DNA of 64,000 bases from Cyanobacterium aponinum PCC 10605. GTDB taxonomy: Bacteria; Cyanobacteriota; Cyanobacteriia; Cyanobacteriales; Cyanobacteriaceae. This document shows positions 18,405 to 28,338 of the stretch, piece by piece (positions within the stretch are counted from its first letter, which is position 1; every line of letters begins with the position of its first letter). The DNA lies in NCBI RefSeq assembly GCF_000317675.1, contig NC_019776.1, positions 2,294,001 to 2,358,000 of the forward strand, read 5' to 3'. The notes beneath the pieces were generated by a model. It was not told the DNA's origin. It worked only from the letters and a program-made list of their open reading frames with translations, and did no database searches. The position numbers and the translations under genes are program-made.

Positions 18405-20285
18405 TTACAGTTGAGGAATAAACTGTTCTTTTTCAGGAACTTCGGTGTATTCTGCCACGATTTGGCGGAATTCTTCCCCATCAATGGTTTCTTTTTCGAT
18501 CAATAAATCCACAAGGCGATCGATCACTTCACGGTTATCACGGATAATTTGCCTTGCCATCTTATGACCATGTTCGGCAATCATCTTAATTTGACCGTCA
18601 ATACGAGCGGCACTTTCTTCGGAATATTCAGCTCTGTTCATTAAGCCTCCCCCTAAGAAAACTTCTCCTCCTTGTCCTTCCAGAGAAAGAGGTCCTAACT
18701 CGCTCATGCCGAAACGTGTTACCATTTGACGAGCCATTCCTGTAACCTGTTGTAAGTCTCCTCCTGCACCGGTGGTTACTTCGTCATCGCCAAAAATTTC
18801 TTCCTCGGCGGCACGGCCTCCCATTGCTCCAGCAATTCTAGCCATTAATTGAGCTTTGGTGATTAATCCTTGCTCTTCGTTGGGGGTAAACCATGTTAAA
18901 CCTTGAGCTTGTCCACGAGGAATTAAGGTTACTTTCTGGACAGGATCGTGATCTTTTAGTAATGTACCGACGATCGCATGACCTACTTCATGATAAGCAA
19001 TCAGACGTTTACTCTTACTGTCCACTAAAGGAGTGCCTTCCATACCTGCAATAACCCGATCCACCGCATCATCAATTTCTGCCATGGTAATTTCAGGTTT
19101 ACGACGACGGGCGGTTAAAATTGCCGCTTCATTGAGTAAGTTAGCTAAATCTGCTCCACTGAATCCGGGGGTGCGACGTGCGATCGCTTCTATGGAAATT
19201 TCGGGGGCGATTTTTTTATTACGAGCGTGAACTTCTAAAACACCAACTCTACCTTTGAAATCAGGGGGATCAACCATTACTTGACGGTCAAAACGTCCAG
19301 GACGCATCAAAGCACTATCTAAAACATCAGCGCGGTTAGTAGCGGCAATGACGATAATACCAGTATTACCTTCAAAACCATCCATTTCTGTTAATAATTG
19401 GTTTAAGGTTTGTTCTCTTTCATCGTTACCACCACCGATACCTGCACCTCTCTGTCTGCCCACAGCATCAATCTCATCGATAAAGATTAGACAGGGAGCA
19501 TTTTCTTTCGCTTTTTTGAATAAATCACGGACACGGGAAGCACCTACACCCACAAACATTTCTACAAACTCAGATCCAGAAATGCTGAAGAAAGGAACAC
19601 CAGCCTCTCCTGCGATCGCTTTTGCCAATAAAGTTTTACCAGTTCCGGGAGGACCTACTAATAAAACACCTTTAGGAATTCTTGCACCAACAGCAGTAAA
19701 CTTCTCAGGCTGTTTTAAGAAAGTAACAACTTCTTGTAATTCTTCTTTTGCCTCATCAATACCCGCCACATCATCAAACATAACACCAGTTTTGGCTTCC
19801 ATCATAAAACGGGCTTTGGACTTACCAAAATTCATCGCCTGTCCGGGGCCACCGGGCATATTACTGGAGCGACGGAAAAGGAAAAATAGAGAAGCAATCA
19901 ACAATACGGGGAAGACTAAATTACCTAAAATGCCCCAAATAGCACCTTCATTACGAACAGGATGAGAATCAAAATTAACCCCAGATTCTCTTAACTTGGT
20001 AACTAACTCAGGAGAAGTACCGGGTAAGTCAACTCTTAATCTTTGTACTTGATGTAACTCAGGATCGATCGCTTCTACAATTGCAGTACGACCACCTTCA
20101 TACAAATCAACACTGCTGACTCTACCCTTGTCTAAGTATTCTAAAAATCTACCATAGGTCATGCGAGTACTAGCAGTATTAGCAGTGTTACCCACATTAG
20201 TCGCAAAACTTCCTTGCCAAATGAAAAATCCTATTACTAAAAAAGGAATCGTCCATAATAGGACTGTACGCCACGATAATTTCAT
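18405..20285 (-). CDS. ftsH2: ATP-dependent zinc metalloprotease FtsH (FtsH2 type)
   Basis: 626 residues, the length of Synechocystis FtsH2 (Slr0228), which it resembles closely along the whole chain. Two transmembrane helices (about 7-25 and 117-137) bracket a lumenal/periplasmic domain. The AAA+ ATPase follows with Walker A GPPGTGKT, Walker B LIFIDEID and the SRH region. The zinc protease motif HEVGH lies near residue 424. FtsH2 with FtsH3 forms the thylakoid hetero-hexamer that removes damaged PSII D1 protein. The C-terminus [15 protein letters not shown] is full length. Its own terminator is at 18336. The specific FtsH2 paralogue call is from remembered sequence similarity. Confidence 0.94.
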   Translation of the reverse strand: MKLSWRTVLLWTIPFLVIGFFIWQGSFATNVGNTANTASTRMTYGRFLEYLDKGRVSSVDLYEGGRTAIVEAIDPELHQVQRLRVDLPGTSPELVTKLRESGVNFDSHPVRNEGAIWGILGNLVFPVLLIASLFFLFRRSSNMPGGPGQAMNFGKSKARFMMEAKTGVMFDDVAGIDEAKEELQEVVTFLKQPEKFTAVGARIPKGVLLVGPPGTGKTLLAKAIAGEAGVPFFSISGSEFVEMFVGVGASRVRDLFKKAKENAPCLIFIDEIDAVGRQRGAGIGGGNDEREQTLNQLLTEMDGFEGNTGIIVIAATNRADVLDSALMRPGRFDRQVMVDPPDFKGRVGVLEVHARNKKIAPEISIEAIARRTPGFSGADLANLLNEAAILTARRRKPEITMAEIDDAVDRVIAGMEGTPLVDSKSKRLIAYHEVGHAIVGTLLKDHDPVQKVTLIPRGQAQGLTWFTPNEEQGLITKAQLMARIAGAMGGRAAEEEIFGDDEVTTGAGGDLQQVTGMARQMVTRFGMSELGPLSLEGQGGEVFLGGGLMNRAEYSEESAARIDGQIKMIAEHGHKMARQIIRDNREVIDRLVDLLIEKETIDGEEFRQIVAEYTEVPEKEQFIPQL

Positions 20286-20451
20286 ATTTTCTTATTTTGT
20301 TTGTTTGCAAAAGGGTATAAGTTGTTAACTTATTTTATCTTTTCTGCTTTTTATATCTATTTTATTGTAACAACTATTGCTTAACTAAACTTAACATAAT
20401 TCTCATTTTGATGACAATTCGGTATTTACACCAAGGAGATTAAATGGGTTC

Positions 20452-20495
20452 GGAGTTAGTTAGGGGCGAATGGCCATTCACCCGTACAGGAGTTC
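20452..20495. repeat. Palindromic repeat GGGCGAATGGCCATTCGCCC family, copy 3 (inverted)
   Basis: GAGTTAGTTAG, then GGGCGAATGGCCATTCACCC (one base from perfect), then GTACAGGAGTT. Same unit as at 5362, opposite orientation. Confidence 0.8.
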
Positions 20496-20520
20496 GGGGT
20501 TAAAATTAAATGGGGATTTT

Positions 20521-20580
20521 TGCACCGTATTTCGGGCATAAGACCCCAATTTTTGGAAATAGCTACGGTGTATTTGTGCA
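20521..20580. repeat. Nested inverted repeat upstream of the Type IIG gene
   Basis: TGCACCGTATTTC ... GAAATAGCTACGGTG with outer TGCAC/GTGCA and inner GGG/CCCC pairs. It ends 60 bases before the ATG at 20641. It could be an operator or an RNA structure; I see no second copy in the window. Confidence 0.45.
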
Positions 20581-20640
20581 AGATGTGAGTTATATATTAC
20601 AATTAGATTGATAGTTGAAATCCTCACCCATGATTAATCA

Positions 20641-23600
20641 ATGAAAACGATTCTTCATAGTCTGAATAAAGCCTTTTTAAAAGTTAAGCCCTCACGACAA
20701 GAAATTAATCAATTCAAACAGAATTTACAAGAATTATACACTCAAATCAACACTAATTTAAGCGAAACAGAAGAATATCATAAAAACAATTTAGCTAACT
20801 TTTTTAAACAGACTTATTACCATCCTAACTATTATATAAATACTAAGGAAAGCCATGATCTAGTTATTTATAATGGTAAAAATGCCAAATCATCTGTAGG
20901 GGTAATTATCGAAACTAAAAGCCCCACTAACAGCCAAGAAATGATTAATGAGCAGAAGTTTAATAGTAAATCATTACAGCAACTTCTTTTTTACTATTTA
21001 CAGGAAAGAGTTATTAATAAAAACCTAGAATTAAAGCATTTAATTATTACTAACTCTCTTGATTTTTATGTTTTCCCTGCCACTTTATTTGAAAAATTAT
21101 TTTATCAAGATAAAAAACTTATTAAATTATTTGATGATTTTAATAACAAATTATTATCTAGTAGTAATCGTAATTTTTTCTATCAAGAAATTGCTAAAAC
21201 TACTATTAATAAGGTAGAAAATGAGTTAAAAGATAACTGTATTCATTTTACTTTAAATAATTTCTATAAAAAAGAAGATGAAAAAGAGTTAATTATTTTA
21301 TATAAATTTTTCTCTCCTCAACACCTTTTAAAACAACCTTTTGCCAACGATAGTAATAGTTTAGATCAAGGTTTTTACAGCGAATTATTACACATTATTG
21401 GATTAGCAGAAGTTAAACAGGGAAGCAAGAAAATTATTCAAAGATTACCCGAAAATCAACGGCACTCCGCTTCATTGTTAGAAAATACTATCAATCAGTT
21501 AGATATTAGCGAAAAAGTCCATTATCTGCAAAATCCTGAAGAATACGGCGAAAATTATCAACAAAGACTCTTTAATATCGCTTTAGAATTAGTTATTACA
21601 TGGGTTAACCGCATTTTATTTCTTAAACTTCTTGAGGCGCAACTAATTCGCTATAACTCCCCTCTAACCCCTCTTTTACCCTCACCCCCAACCCCTCTCC
21701 CAAAGGCGAGGAGAGACTTTAGTAACGATGAGTTAAGGGGATTTAATTTTCTTAATAGCAAAATAATCACTAATTTTCACGAGTTAGAATGTCTCTTTTT
21801 TCAAGTATTAGCAAAACAAAATCACGAAAGAAAAGCAGATATTCAAGCTAAATTTAACCATATTCCTTATCTTAATAGTTCACTTTTTGAAGTAACAGTT
21901 ATTGAAAGACAAACTATTGGTATTAGTAGCCTTAATTATCAGATAGAATTAGATTTATATTCCCATACGGTTTTAAAAGATAGTCAAGGAAAACCTCTTA
22001 CTCAACCGCAAAAAACCCTTGATTATTTATTTAACTTTCTTTCTGCCTATGATTTTAGTAGTGAGGGCAGTTTAGAAATTCAAGAAGATAATAAAACTCT
22101 CATTAATGCCTCGGTATTGGGGTTAATCTTTGAGAAAATTAACGGTTATCAAGATGGTTCTTATTTTACCCCTGGTTTCATTACTATGTATATGTGTCGG
22201 GAAACTATTCGCCGTGCTATTGTCAATAAGTTTAATCAAGTTAAAGGATGGAATTGTCAAAATATTGATGATTTGTATGAAAAAATAGAGGATAAACAAG
22301 AAGCTAACCAGATTATTAATAGTATCAAAATATGCGATCCTGCGGTGGGTAGTGGACATTTTTTAGTTTCGGCTTTAAATGAAATTATCGCCCTCAAGAG
22401 TGAATTGAATATTTTGCTTGATAGGCAAGGAAAAACCATCAAAAAAACTGATTATTTTGTCACGGTGGAAAATGATGAATTAATAGTAACTGATGAAGAT
22501 AATAAACCTTTTGCTTATAATCCTAAAAATCGAGAATCAAGACGGATTCAAGAGGCTTTATTTCACGAAAAGCAAGTGATTATTGAAAATTGCTTATTTG
22601 GGGTAGATATAAATATTAATTCGGTGAAAATATGCCGTTTGCGTCTTTGGATTGAGTTGTTAAAAAATGCCTATTATATTATTCCTGACAATGGGGTTTT
22701 ATCCTCATCCCTAACTCCTCTCTCACAGGAGAATTTACCCTCACCCCTAGCCCCTCTCCCGCAGGAGAGGGGAATAAGAGGCGGTGGTTTTTCTTTTTTT
22801 CCTCTGCAAACTTTACCGAATATCGATATTAATATTAAGTGTGGTAATTCTTTAATTAGTCGTTTTGATTTAAAGGATAGTATCTCCTCACCGAAGGTAA
22901 AGCGTCAAATTGCTGAATATAAGGAGGCGGTGAAAGCCTATCGCAACCCTGAGAGTAAGCAGGAAAAACAAAGAGTTGAAAGGGTAATCAATGAAATTAA
23001 GGCAAGTCTTAGCAGTGAGATTACGGGAGTTGATGCTATTTCTACTCGTTTACGGCAGTTGGAAGGGGAGTTAAATGGTTTAGTGAATCAAACTTCTTTG
23101 TTTGCGGAAACGGCGAAGGAAAAAAAGGCAAGGGAGAAAAAACAAAAACAGTTAGAAAAAGAGATTAATAAATTACGGTTGGAGAGAGAAGATAAAAGGG
23201 ATAATCGTATTTATCAAAATGGTTTTGAGTGGCGTTTTGAGTTTCCCGAAATTCTCGATGACAATGGGGATTTTCTTGGTTTTGACATCATCATCGGTAA
23301 TCCCCCCTATATTCGTCAAGAGGAATTTTCTGCATTAAAGCCTATTTTAAAAAGTAAATATCAAATTTATCATTCTATTGCTGATTTGCTTACTTATTTT
23401 GTGGAATTAGGTTTTAATTTGCTTAAAGTTAACGGTGTTTTTCAGTTTATCATTTCTAACAAGTTTACTCGTGCTAATTATGGGCAAAAAATGCGTCAAT
23501 TTTTATTAGATAATACTGCTTTAACTCATTTTATTGATTTTAGTGGTTTATCAGTGTTCGAGGAAGCGACGGTAGATGCTTGTATTGTGGGTTTTGTGAA

Positions 23601-24603
23601 AAATAAAATTAATAATCATCATTTTCTATACGGCAATTTTGCCAGTTATCATCTCAATATTAATAATTTTAGGCAATGTTTAGCAGAGGTTAAGCGAGAT
23701 TTTTTACAAAGCAATTTAACTATAGATAGTTGGAGTTTTGAATCTTCAGAAGTATTAAGAATTAAAAGAAAAGTTGAAAGTCAAGGCACACCTTTAAAAA
23801 ACTGGGATATTACTATCAATTATGGTATTAAAACTGGTTATAATGAAGCGTTTATTATTGATGGTAAAACAAGGGAAAATTTAATTAATCAAGATAGTAA
23901 ATCAGCCGAGATAATGAAGCCTTTATTGCGTGGTAGGGATATTCAAAAATACTATCCTAATTTCCAAGATTTATGGTTAATTTATATTCCTTGGCATTTT
24001 CCTTTACATAAAGATAACTCAATCAAAGGTGTTTCTACAATATCTGAAAATCAATTTAAAAATGAATATTCAGCCATTTATAATCATCTTTTACAATTTA
24101 AAGATAAACTTTCACAAAGAAACAAATCTGAAACTGGTATCAGATACGAATGGTATGCTTTACAGAGATTTGCTTCTAATTATTGGGAAGATTTTGAGAA
24201 ACCTAAAATAATGTATCCTGAGTTTTCATCAAGAAGTAGTTTTTGTTGGGATAATAATAAATTTTACACATTAGATACTTGTTGGATTTTAAATGGTGGT
24301 AATTATTATTTATTAGGATTATTAAATTCTAGTTTAATTTGGTTTTATCTTAAAACTATTGTTTCTGTTTTAGGTAGTCAGGCATTTAGAATGAAAAAAA
24401 TTTATTTAGAGGAATTACCGATAAAAAAAATAAGTGAAAGAGAAGAAAAAACATTTATGGAAATAGTGGAAAAAATATTAGAGAAAAAGAAAGAAAATCC
24501 TGAAGCAGATACAGAAAAATTAGAGAGAAAGATAGATGAAATGGTTTATAAGTTGTATGGGTTGACGGCGGAAGAGATTGCCATAGTTGAGGGTGGTTTG
24601 TAG
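20641..24603 (+). CDS. Type IIG-like restriction-modification enzyme (fused nuclease, N6-adenine methylase, specificity domain)
   Basis: 1320 residues. N-terminal PD-(D/E)xK-like site: HDLVIYNG near 70 followed by VIIETKSP with E91-T-K93. A helical connector follows. The methylase domain has motif I DPAVGSGHF near 565 and motif IV GNPPYIRQEEF near 885, the adenine-N6 NPPY type. The C-terminal ~350 residues look like a target-recognition domain and end in a coiled-coil (EKILEKKKENPEADTEKLERK). Such enzymes cut and methylate with one polypeptide. Two proline-rich inserts, near residues 339-360 and 687-716, are encoded by the CCCTCACCCCCAACCCCTC intergenic repeat. Neither breaks the frame. No separate R, M or S gene is nearby. 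Confidence 0.85.
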   Translation: MKTILHSLNKAFLKVKPSRQEINQFKQNLQELYTQINTNLSETEEYHKNNLANFFKQTYYHPNYYINTKESHDLVIYNGKNAKSSVGVIIETKSPTNSQEMINEQKFNSKSLQQLLFYYLQERVINKNLELKHLIITNSLDFYVFPATLFEKLFYQDKKLIKLFDDFNNKLLSSSNRNFFYQEIAKTTINKVENELKDNCIHFTLNNFYKKEDEKELIILYKFFSPQHLLKQPFANDSNSLDQGFYSELLHIIGLAEVKQGSKKIIQRLPENQRHSASLLENTINQLDISEKVHYLQNPEEYGENYQQRLFNIALELVITWVNRILFLKLLEAQLIRYNSPLTPLLPSPPTPLPKARRDFSNDELRGFNFLNSKIITNFHELECLFFQVLAKQNHERKADIQAKFNHIPYLNSSLFEVTVIERQTIGISSLNYQIELDLYSHTVLKDSQGKPLTQPQKTLDYLFNFLSAYDFSSEGSLEIQEDNKTLINASVLGLIFEKINGYQDGSYFTPGFITMYMCRETIRRAIVNKFNQVKGWNCQNIDDLYEKIEDKQEANQIINSIKICDPAVGSGHFLVSALNEIIALKSELNILLDRQGKTIKKTDYFVTVENDELIVTDEDNKPFAYNPKNRESRRIQEALFHEKQVIIENCLFGVDININSVKICRLRLWIELLKNAYYIIPDNGVLSSSLTPLSQENLPSPLAPLPQERGIRGGGFSFFPLQTLPNIDINIKCGNSLISRFDLKDSISSPKVKRQIAEYKEAVKAYRNPESKQEKQRVERVINEIKASLSSEITGVDAISTRLRQLEGELNGLVNQTSLFAETAKEKKAREKKQKQLEKEINKLRLEREDKRDNRIYQNGFEWRFEFPEILDDNGDFLGFDIIIGNPPYIRQEEFSALKPILKSKYQIYHSIADLLTYFVELGFNLLKVNGVFQFIISNKFTRANYGQKMRQFLLDNTALTHFIDFSGLSVFEEATVDACIVGFVKNKINNHHFLYGNFASYHLNINNFRQCLAEVKRDFLQSNLTIDSWSFESSEVLRIKRKVESQGTPLKNWDITINYGIKTGYNEAFIIDGKTRENLINQDSKSAEIMKPLLRGRDIQKYYPNFQDLWLIYIPWHFPLHKDNSIKGVSTISENQFKNEYSAIYNHLLQFKDKLSQRNKSETGIRYEWYALQRFASNYWEDFEKPKIMYPEFSSRSSFCWDNNKFYTLDTCWILNGGNYYLLGLLNSSLIWFYLKTIVSVLGSQAFRMKKIYLEELPIKKISEREEKTFMEIVEKILEKKKENPEADTEKLERKIDEMVYKLYGLTAEEIAIVEGGL
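21655..21718 (+). repeat. CCCTCACCCCCAACCCCTCTCCC repeat inserted in frame, copy 2
   Basis: Inside the Type IIG gene. ACCCTCACCCCCAACCCCTC then TCCCAAAGGCGAGGAGAG encodes PSPPTPLPKARR, lying between LIRYNS and DFSNDELRGF. It is a coding copy of the intergenic unit at 12240. Confidence 0.75.
22700..22788 (+). repeat. CCCTCACCCCCAACCCCTCTCCC repeat inserted in frame, copy 3 (1.5 tandem units)
   Basis: Two partial-to-full units in tandem: CCTAACTCCTCTCTCACAGG, then TTACCCTCACCCCTAGCCCC TCTCCCGCAGGAGAGGGG. The second holds a perfect 9-bp hairpin, CCCCTCTCC-CGCA-GGAGAGGGG. It encodes SLTPLSQENLPSPLAPLPQE and more, with the frame preserved. Confidence 0.75.
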
Positions 24604-24611
24604 GTTAATTT

Positions 24612-24656
24612 TCCCTCACCCCCAACCCCTCTCCCATAGGCGAGGGGCGTTTTTTT
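24612..24656 (+). terminator. Repeat-derived Rho-independent terminator after the Type IIG gene
   Basis: A further copy of the CCCTCACCCCCAACCCCTC unit begins 9 bases after the stop. Its CCCCTCTCC-CATA-GGCGAGGGG hairpin (24626-24647, one mismatch) is followed by CGTTTTTTTG, so this copy has the form of an intrinsic terminator. Confidence 0.7.
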
Positions 24657-24733
24657 GTTAAAATTGCTTTATGGTATTCCTTAAAGGATTGCTATTTAAA
24701 GTATTTTATTATTGATGAGAGAATGAACTAATC

Positions 24734-25507
24734 ATGAATATAAGCCGTATTTTTGCGATCGCAACTAATGGTTTTCGTGAAGTAATTAGAGATCGTATTT
24801 TATATGTTATCGGTTTGTTTGTCCTCATTTTGGTGTTAGCGTCTCGCATTCTTCCCCCCATTGCTGTTAGTGCGGATGAAAAAATTTTCCTTGATTTAGG
24901 TATCGGTGGTATCAGTTTATTAGGTGCGATCGTAGCTATCTTTGTAGGTACTGGATTAATTAATAAGGAGATTGAGAAAAAAACTGTTTTAATTCTTGTG
25001 CCTAAGCCCATAACGAATACAGAATTTATTGTCGGAAAACACTTAGGTTTATCTACGGTGCTTTTGGTGTTAGTTGCTGTAATGACAATTACTTATTTCG
25101 CTCTTATGGCAATGTTAGGTATTGCTTTCCCTTTAGTTAGTCTTTTGGTTGCGATCGCATTTATTTTACTAGAATTAGCCCTATTAACTGCAGTAGCCAT
25201 GACTTTTGGGGTTTTTACTAGCTCGATTTTAGCAACTCTCCTCAGTTTTGGGGTCTATATTATGGGACATTTGAGCCGAGATCTATTAGAATTAGGTAGA
25301 ATCACTGAGAATCCCAGCATTGAAAAAATTACAAAAGCATTGTTTTTAATCTTACCAGATCTGGAGAGACTCAATTTAAAAAATGAGGCTGTTTATAACA
25401 TTTTGCCTTCTACAGGAGAACTATTAAGTAGTGTTGTTTACGCAATTTTATATATTGTTTTGCTGTTAACAATTAGTATTTTAATTTTTTCTCGGAGGCA
25501 GTTTTAA
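24734..25507 (+). CDS. ABC-2 type transporter permease
   Basis: 257 residues with about six transmembrane helices: ILYVIGLFVLILVLASRI near 22-40, a long run from 55, paired helices at 110-175 and a final helix at 232-250 before SRRQF. Segments FREVIRDRILY and INKEIEKKTVLILVPKPITNTEFIVGK are typical of NosY/ABC-2 permeases. The ATPase partner is not in the window, so the cargo is unknown. ATG at 24734, 78 bases after the terminator of the preceding gene. Confidence 0.82.
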   Translation: MNISRIFAIATNGFREVIRDRILYVIGLFVLILVLASRILPPIAVSADEKIFLDLGIGGISLLGAIVAIFVGTGLINKEIEKKTVLILVPKPITNTEFIVGKHLGLSTVLLVLVAVMTITYFALMAMLGIAFPLVSLLVAIAFILLELALLTAVAMTFGVFTSSILATLLSFGVYIMGHLSRDLLELGRITENPSIEKITKALFLILPDLERLNLKNEAVYNILPSTGELLSSVVYAILYIVLLLTISILIFSRRQF

Positions 25508-25617
25508 ACAGTAATGAAGGTTAGAACCTAGAAAAAACTAGGAGTGTAGATGTATAAATTATATACTTCGTTTAACCATTTACCTTAGATGTTTAACTGA
25601 ATAAATCATGGAAAATT

Positions 25618-26880
25618 ATGTCCTATAATATTGTCGTAGAAGATAATGATGTCATAGATAACAATCAAAATTTAGATAAAAATAATTCCCTACTATTCTT
25701 GCTAGAAACAGCAGAAAATTTAGAAGATTTTTGCAACTCCTGTGTAAATTTTATTTCTGAATTAATTGAAGTAAAAAATATTATTGTTTGTCAACAATTA
25801 GCAGAAAACGAAGATGAGATAGAAATTATATATGATCGAATATTAATGGGAGAAAGAGAAAATAAATTAGAAGTTATCAAAAAAAGAATTAAAGATGAAT
25901 TAATTTTAAATTCAAATTATAGTTGTTACAGCAATTTTCCCAAAAATGAGGTGCAGAAAAATCGTGAAAATATATACATTATTCCCTTAATTTTTAAAAA
26001 GTATCATCTGGGTTATTTATACATAGAGACTGAATCCAATAAAAAATTTTTAAAAAACAAAATAAAAGAAATTGATACTATTGCTAAATATATTACCTTA
26101 TATCTTTATAATCAAACCCTTGAAGAAAAACAAGAAACCCTAAAAAAAGAAGAAGAAAGGCTCAAAGAAAATCACAGAAATCAGAGTCAATATATCTCCC
26201 ACATGAATCATGAATTAAGAACTCCCATCGCCGCAGTAATTGGATTTGCAAAAATGTTACAGCAAAGATTATATGGAGATTTAAACCCAAAACAAGCTCA
26301 ATATATAGATGCAATTTATCAGTCGGGAACATATCTCTTAGAATTAATTAGTGATTTGCTAGACATCAGTAAAATACAAGCAGAAAAAGAAGAATTATTT
26401 ATTGAACAAATATTAGTATATGAGCTTTGTGAATCATCTTTAGCACTGATAAAAACTAAGGCTGATGAAAAAAATTTAAACTTAAATTTGGAAATAAGTT
26501 CAGATATTAGTTATTGTTTTGCAGATCAAAGACGTATAAAACAAATATTAGTTAATCTTCTTTCCAATGCTGTAAAATTCACCGAAAAAGGCTCTGTAAC
26601 TCTTGAAGTTACTAAAGAAAAAAATAATCTAATTTTTCAAATTATTGATACAGGTATTGGCATAGATAAAGAATCTCAAAGTAAATTATTTAAACCTTTC
26701 TCTCAATTACAAACTCATCTGCAAAAAAAACATAGAGGTAGCGGTTTAGGGTTAGTAATTTCTCGTGAATTAGCAAGGCTTCATGGGGGGGATATTACTC
26801 TAACATCAGAAAAAAATCAGGGGAGTTGTTTTACTTTTTATTTACCGATGAATCTTAAGCCCTCAGTGATAGAAGAATGA
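25618..26880 (+). CDS. Cytoplasmic sensor histidine kinase
   Basis: 420 residues with no transmembrane helix. A GAF-like sensor region (about 20-165) leads into a coiled-coil (LEEKQETLKKEEERLKEN). The HisKA domain has phospho-acceptor His198 in HMNHELRTPIAAVIGFAKML. The HATPase_c domain has the N box NLLSNAVKFTEKG, G1 DTGIGI and G2 GSGLGLVIS. No response regulator gene is adjacent, so it is an orphan kinase here. Sensor ligand unknown. Confidence 0.9.
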   Translation: MSYNIVVEDNDVIDNNQNLDKNNSLLFLLETAENLEDFCNSCVNFISELIEVKNIIVCQQLAENEDEIEIIYDRILMGERENKLEVIKKRIKDELILNSNYSCYSNFPKNEVQKNRENIYIIPLIFKKYHLGYLYIETESNKKFLKNKIKEIDTIAKYITLYLYNQTLEEKQETLKKEEERLKENHRNQSQYISHMNHELRTPIAAVIGFAKMLQQRLYGDLNPKQAQYIDAIYQSGTYLLELISDLLDISKIQAEKEELFIEQILVYELCESSLALIKTKADEKNLNLNLEISSDISYCFADQRRIKQILVNLLSNAVKFTEKGSVTLEVTKEKNNLIFQIIDTGIGIDKESQSKLFKPFSQLQTHLQKKHRGSGLGLVISRELARLHGGDITLTSEKNQGSCFTFYLPMNLKPSVIEE

Positions 26881-27099
26881 GGCAAATAGTGAATAGTGAA
26901 TAGTGAATAGTTGAAAATTAAGAATTAAGAATTAAGAATTAAAAACCCTTAACTCATTACCCCTTACTCATTACTCATTACTTGTTTCTCCCTCTCCCCT
27001 CATCTCCTCATCACCCTAGCACCTGCAACCTGCAACCTGCAACCTGCAACCTGCAACCTGAAACCTAATAAAACTCTAAATTAATTGCGTAACGTCAGC
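26881..27099. repeat. Heptamer arrays downstream of the histidine kinase
   Basis: Contains GTGAATA units (26886-26912), AAGAATT units (26918-26940), ACTCATT/CCTTACT-type units (26948-26985) and a CCTGCAA array with five perfect copies at 27022-27056 plus two variants. All share a 7-base period. No gene is present. Confidence 0.75.
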
Positions 27100-28266
27100 T
27101 TATAATTCTGCGGTGCGTCCTTTTTGAGGGAAAATACCAGAGGGTTTAACTTGCAGAAAACCAATAATAATTACGAAAACAAGAACTTTCGCCATACTTG
27201 TGGTTGCAAAAAAGTTGACGATGTCTAATAAAGGAGTTAAGGATTCTTGAGACATAATTATTAAACCAAGAGTGCCAGAACCGACAATATAACTAACAGT
27301 GCCAATGGCAAAGGCGGCGATGATTGAACCTAAAAGATTACCAACTCCTCCTACTACCACCACCATAAACGCATCAACAATATAGTTTTGTCCTGTGTTT
27401 GGTCCCACTGAGCCTAAAAGGCTGATGGCGACTCCTGCAATCCCTGCTAAACCTGAACCGAGGGCGAAGGTAAGAGCGTCAACGGTAGCGGTGGGAATAC
27501 CTAAACAAGAACTCATGGTACGGTTTTGGGTAACAGCACGAATTTTTAAGCCCCAGTCTGTGACATTTAAAAACCAATATACTCCTGCTAAACAAAGTAA
27601 GGTTAAAACGATAATAAAAATACGGGCAGTGGGAAATTGAAAGTCTCCTAAAGGTATTCCTCCTCTTAACCATTCTGGGGCGGTTACATCCACGTTTCTG
27701 GCACTAAACCAGGGAGTTGTTAGGGATTTATTTTGAGATTGATTGATTAAAATTCCTGTGGTAATTGCGATCGCACCTGTGAGAGGTAAGGTAATATAAA
27801 GGAAAAGGTTGCGAATTTGTAACCAATTTTGACGGCGGGAAAAGAAAAACATCGCCCCGAAAAAGAGAAGGGAAAAAATAGTTAAACCGATAGCCATTGA
27901 GCCGTTAACGCTACGCACAAATTGACGCAGAATTAAACTAACTCCCCATGTTGCTAAAAGGGTTTCTAAAGGTCTGCCATAGAGAAATTTTATGACTCCT
28001 TTTTCTAAAATTAGTCCTGCTAATGCTGTAACGATAAAAGCAACGGGAATGGCAACGATAATATACCAATCGAAAAAAGGTTCACCTAAAGGCTTAAATA
28101 TATTCTGGATCACAAAGGTGGTATAAGCACCAATCATCATTAATTCACCGTGAGCGAGATTAATTACCCCCATCAAACCGAAAACAATCGCTAACCCTAA
28201 AGCGGCGATGAGCAAGACTGAGCCAATGCTAATACCATTTAAAATAGCTTCAATTAAAGGTAACAT
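27100..28266 (-). CDS. urtB: Urea ABC transporter permease UrtB
   Basis: 388 residues. Branched-chain-amino-acid-type permease (LivH fold), most like UrtB of the cyanobacterial high-affinity urea transporter. LNGISIGSVLLIAALGLAIVFGLMGVINLAHGELMMIGAY near the N-terminus, a long UrtB-type central insertion (about 130-200), then IRAVTQNRTMSSCLGIPT and VVVVGGVGNLLGS. Eight to ten helices expected. No urtA, C, D or E is nearby; scattered urt genes are known in Synechocystis. An NtcA-like promoter lies upstream. Confidence 0.85.
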   Translation of the reverse strand: MLPLIEAILNGISIGSVLLIAALGLAIVFGLMGVINLAHGELMMIGAYTTFVIQNIFKPLGEPFFDWYIIVAIPVAFIVTALAGLILEKGVIKFLYGRPLETLLATWGVSLILRQFVRSVNGSMAIGLTIFSLLFFGAMFFFSRRQNWLQIRNLFLYITLPLTGAIAITTGILINQSQNKSLTTPWFSARNVDVTAPEWLRGGIPLGDFQFPTARIFIIVLTLLCLAGVYWFLNVTDWGLKIRAVTQNRTMSSCLGIPTATVDALTFALGSGLAGIAGVAISLLGSVGPNTGQNYIVDAFMVVVVGGVGNLLGSIIAAFAIGTVSYIVGSGTLGLIIMSQESLTPLLDIVNFFATTSMAKVLVFVIIIGFLQVKPSGIFPQKGRTAEL

Positions 28267-28295
28267 TTTTATATCAATTATGATTTATGGCATTA

Positions 28296-28338
28296 ATTAT
28301 GCTCATGAAAGAAGATTATATTTAGTATCATTGATCAC
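28296..28338 (-). promoter_or_regulatory. Putative NtcA-activated promoter of urtB
   Basis: Minus strand: GTG-ATCAATGA-TAC at 28338-28325, one mismatch from the NtcA box GTA-N8-TAC. It is followed after 23 bases by CATAAT at 28301-28296, a good -10 element. The NtcA-activated layout is box, about 22 bases, -10. The urtB ATG is 30 bases further on. Control of urea uptake by NtcA is known in cyanobacteria. The site also lies upstream of the divergent ygfZ gene. Confidence 0.55.

Larger units (their letters stand above)
20286..20640. other. Intergenic region between ftsH and the Type IIG gene
   Basis: Divergent promoter region. It holds an AT-rich part, the inverted copy of the 20-base palindrome repeat and the nested inverted repeat at 20521-20580. 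Confidence 0.6.

Noticed and set aside
19348-19965. 205-codon open frame antisense to ftsH
   Set aside because: A mirror of the conserved ftsH codons; no independent protein pattern.
20641-24603. Prophage or genomic island around the restriction gene
   Set aside because: Base composition is like its neighbours, with no integrase, tRNA or phage genes.
24709-25011. Antisense frame to the ABC permease
   Set aside because: Shadow of the conserved permease codons.
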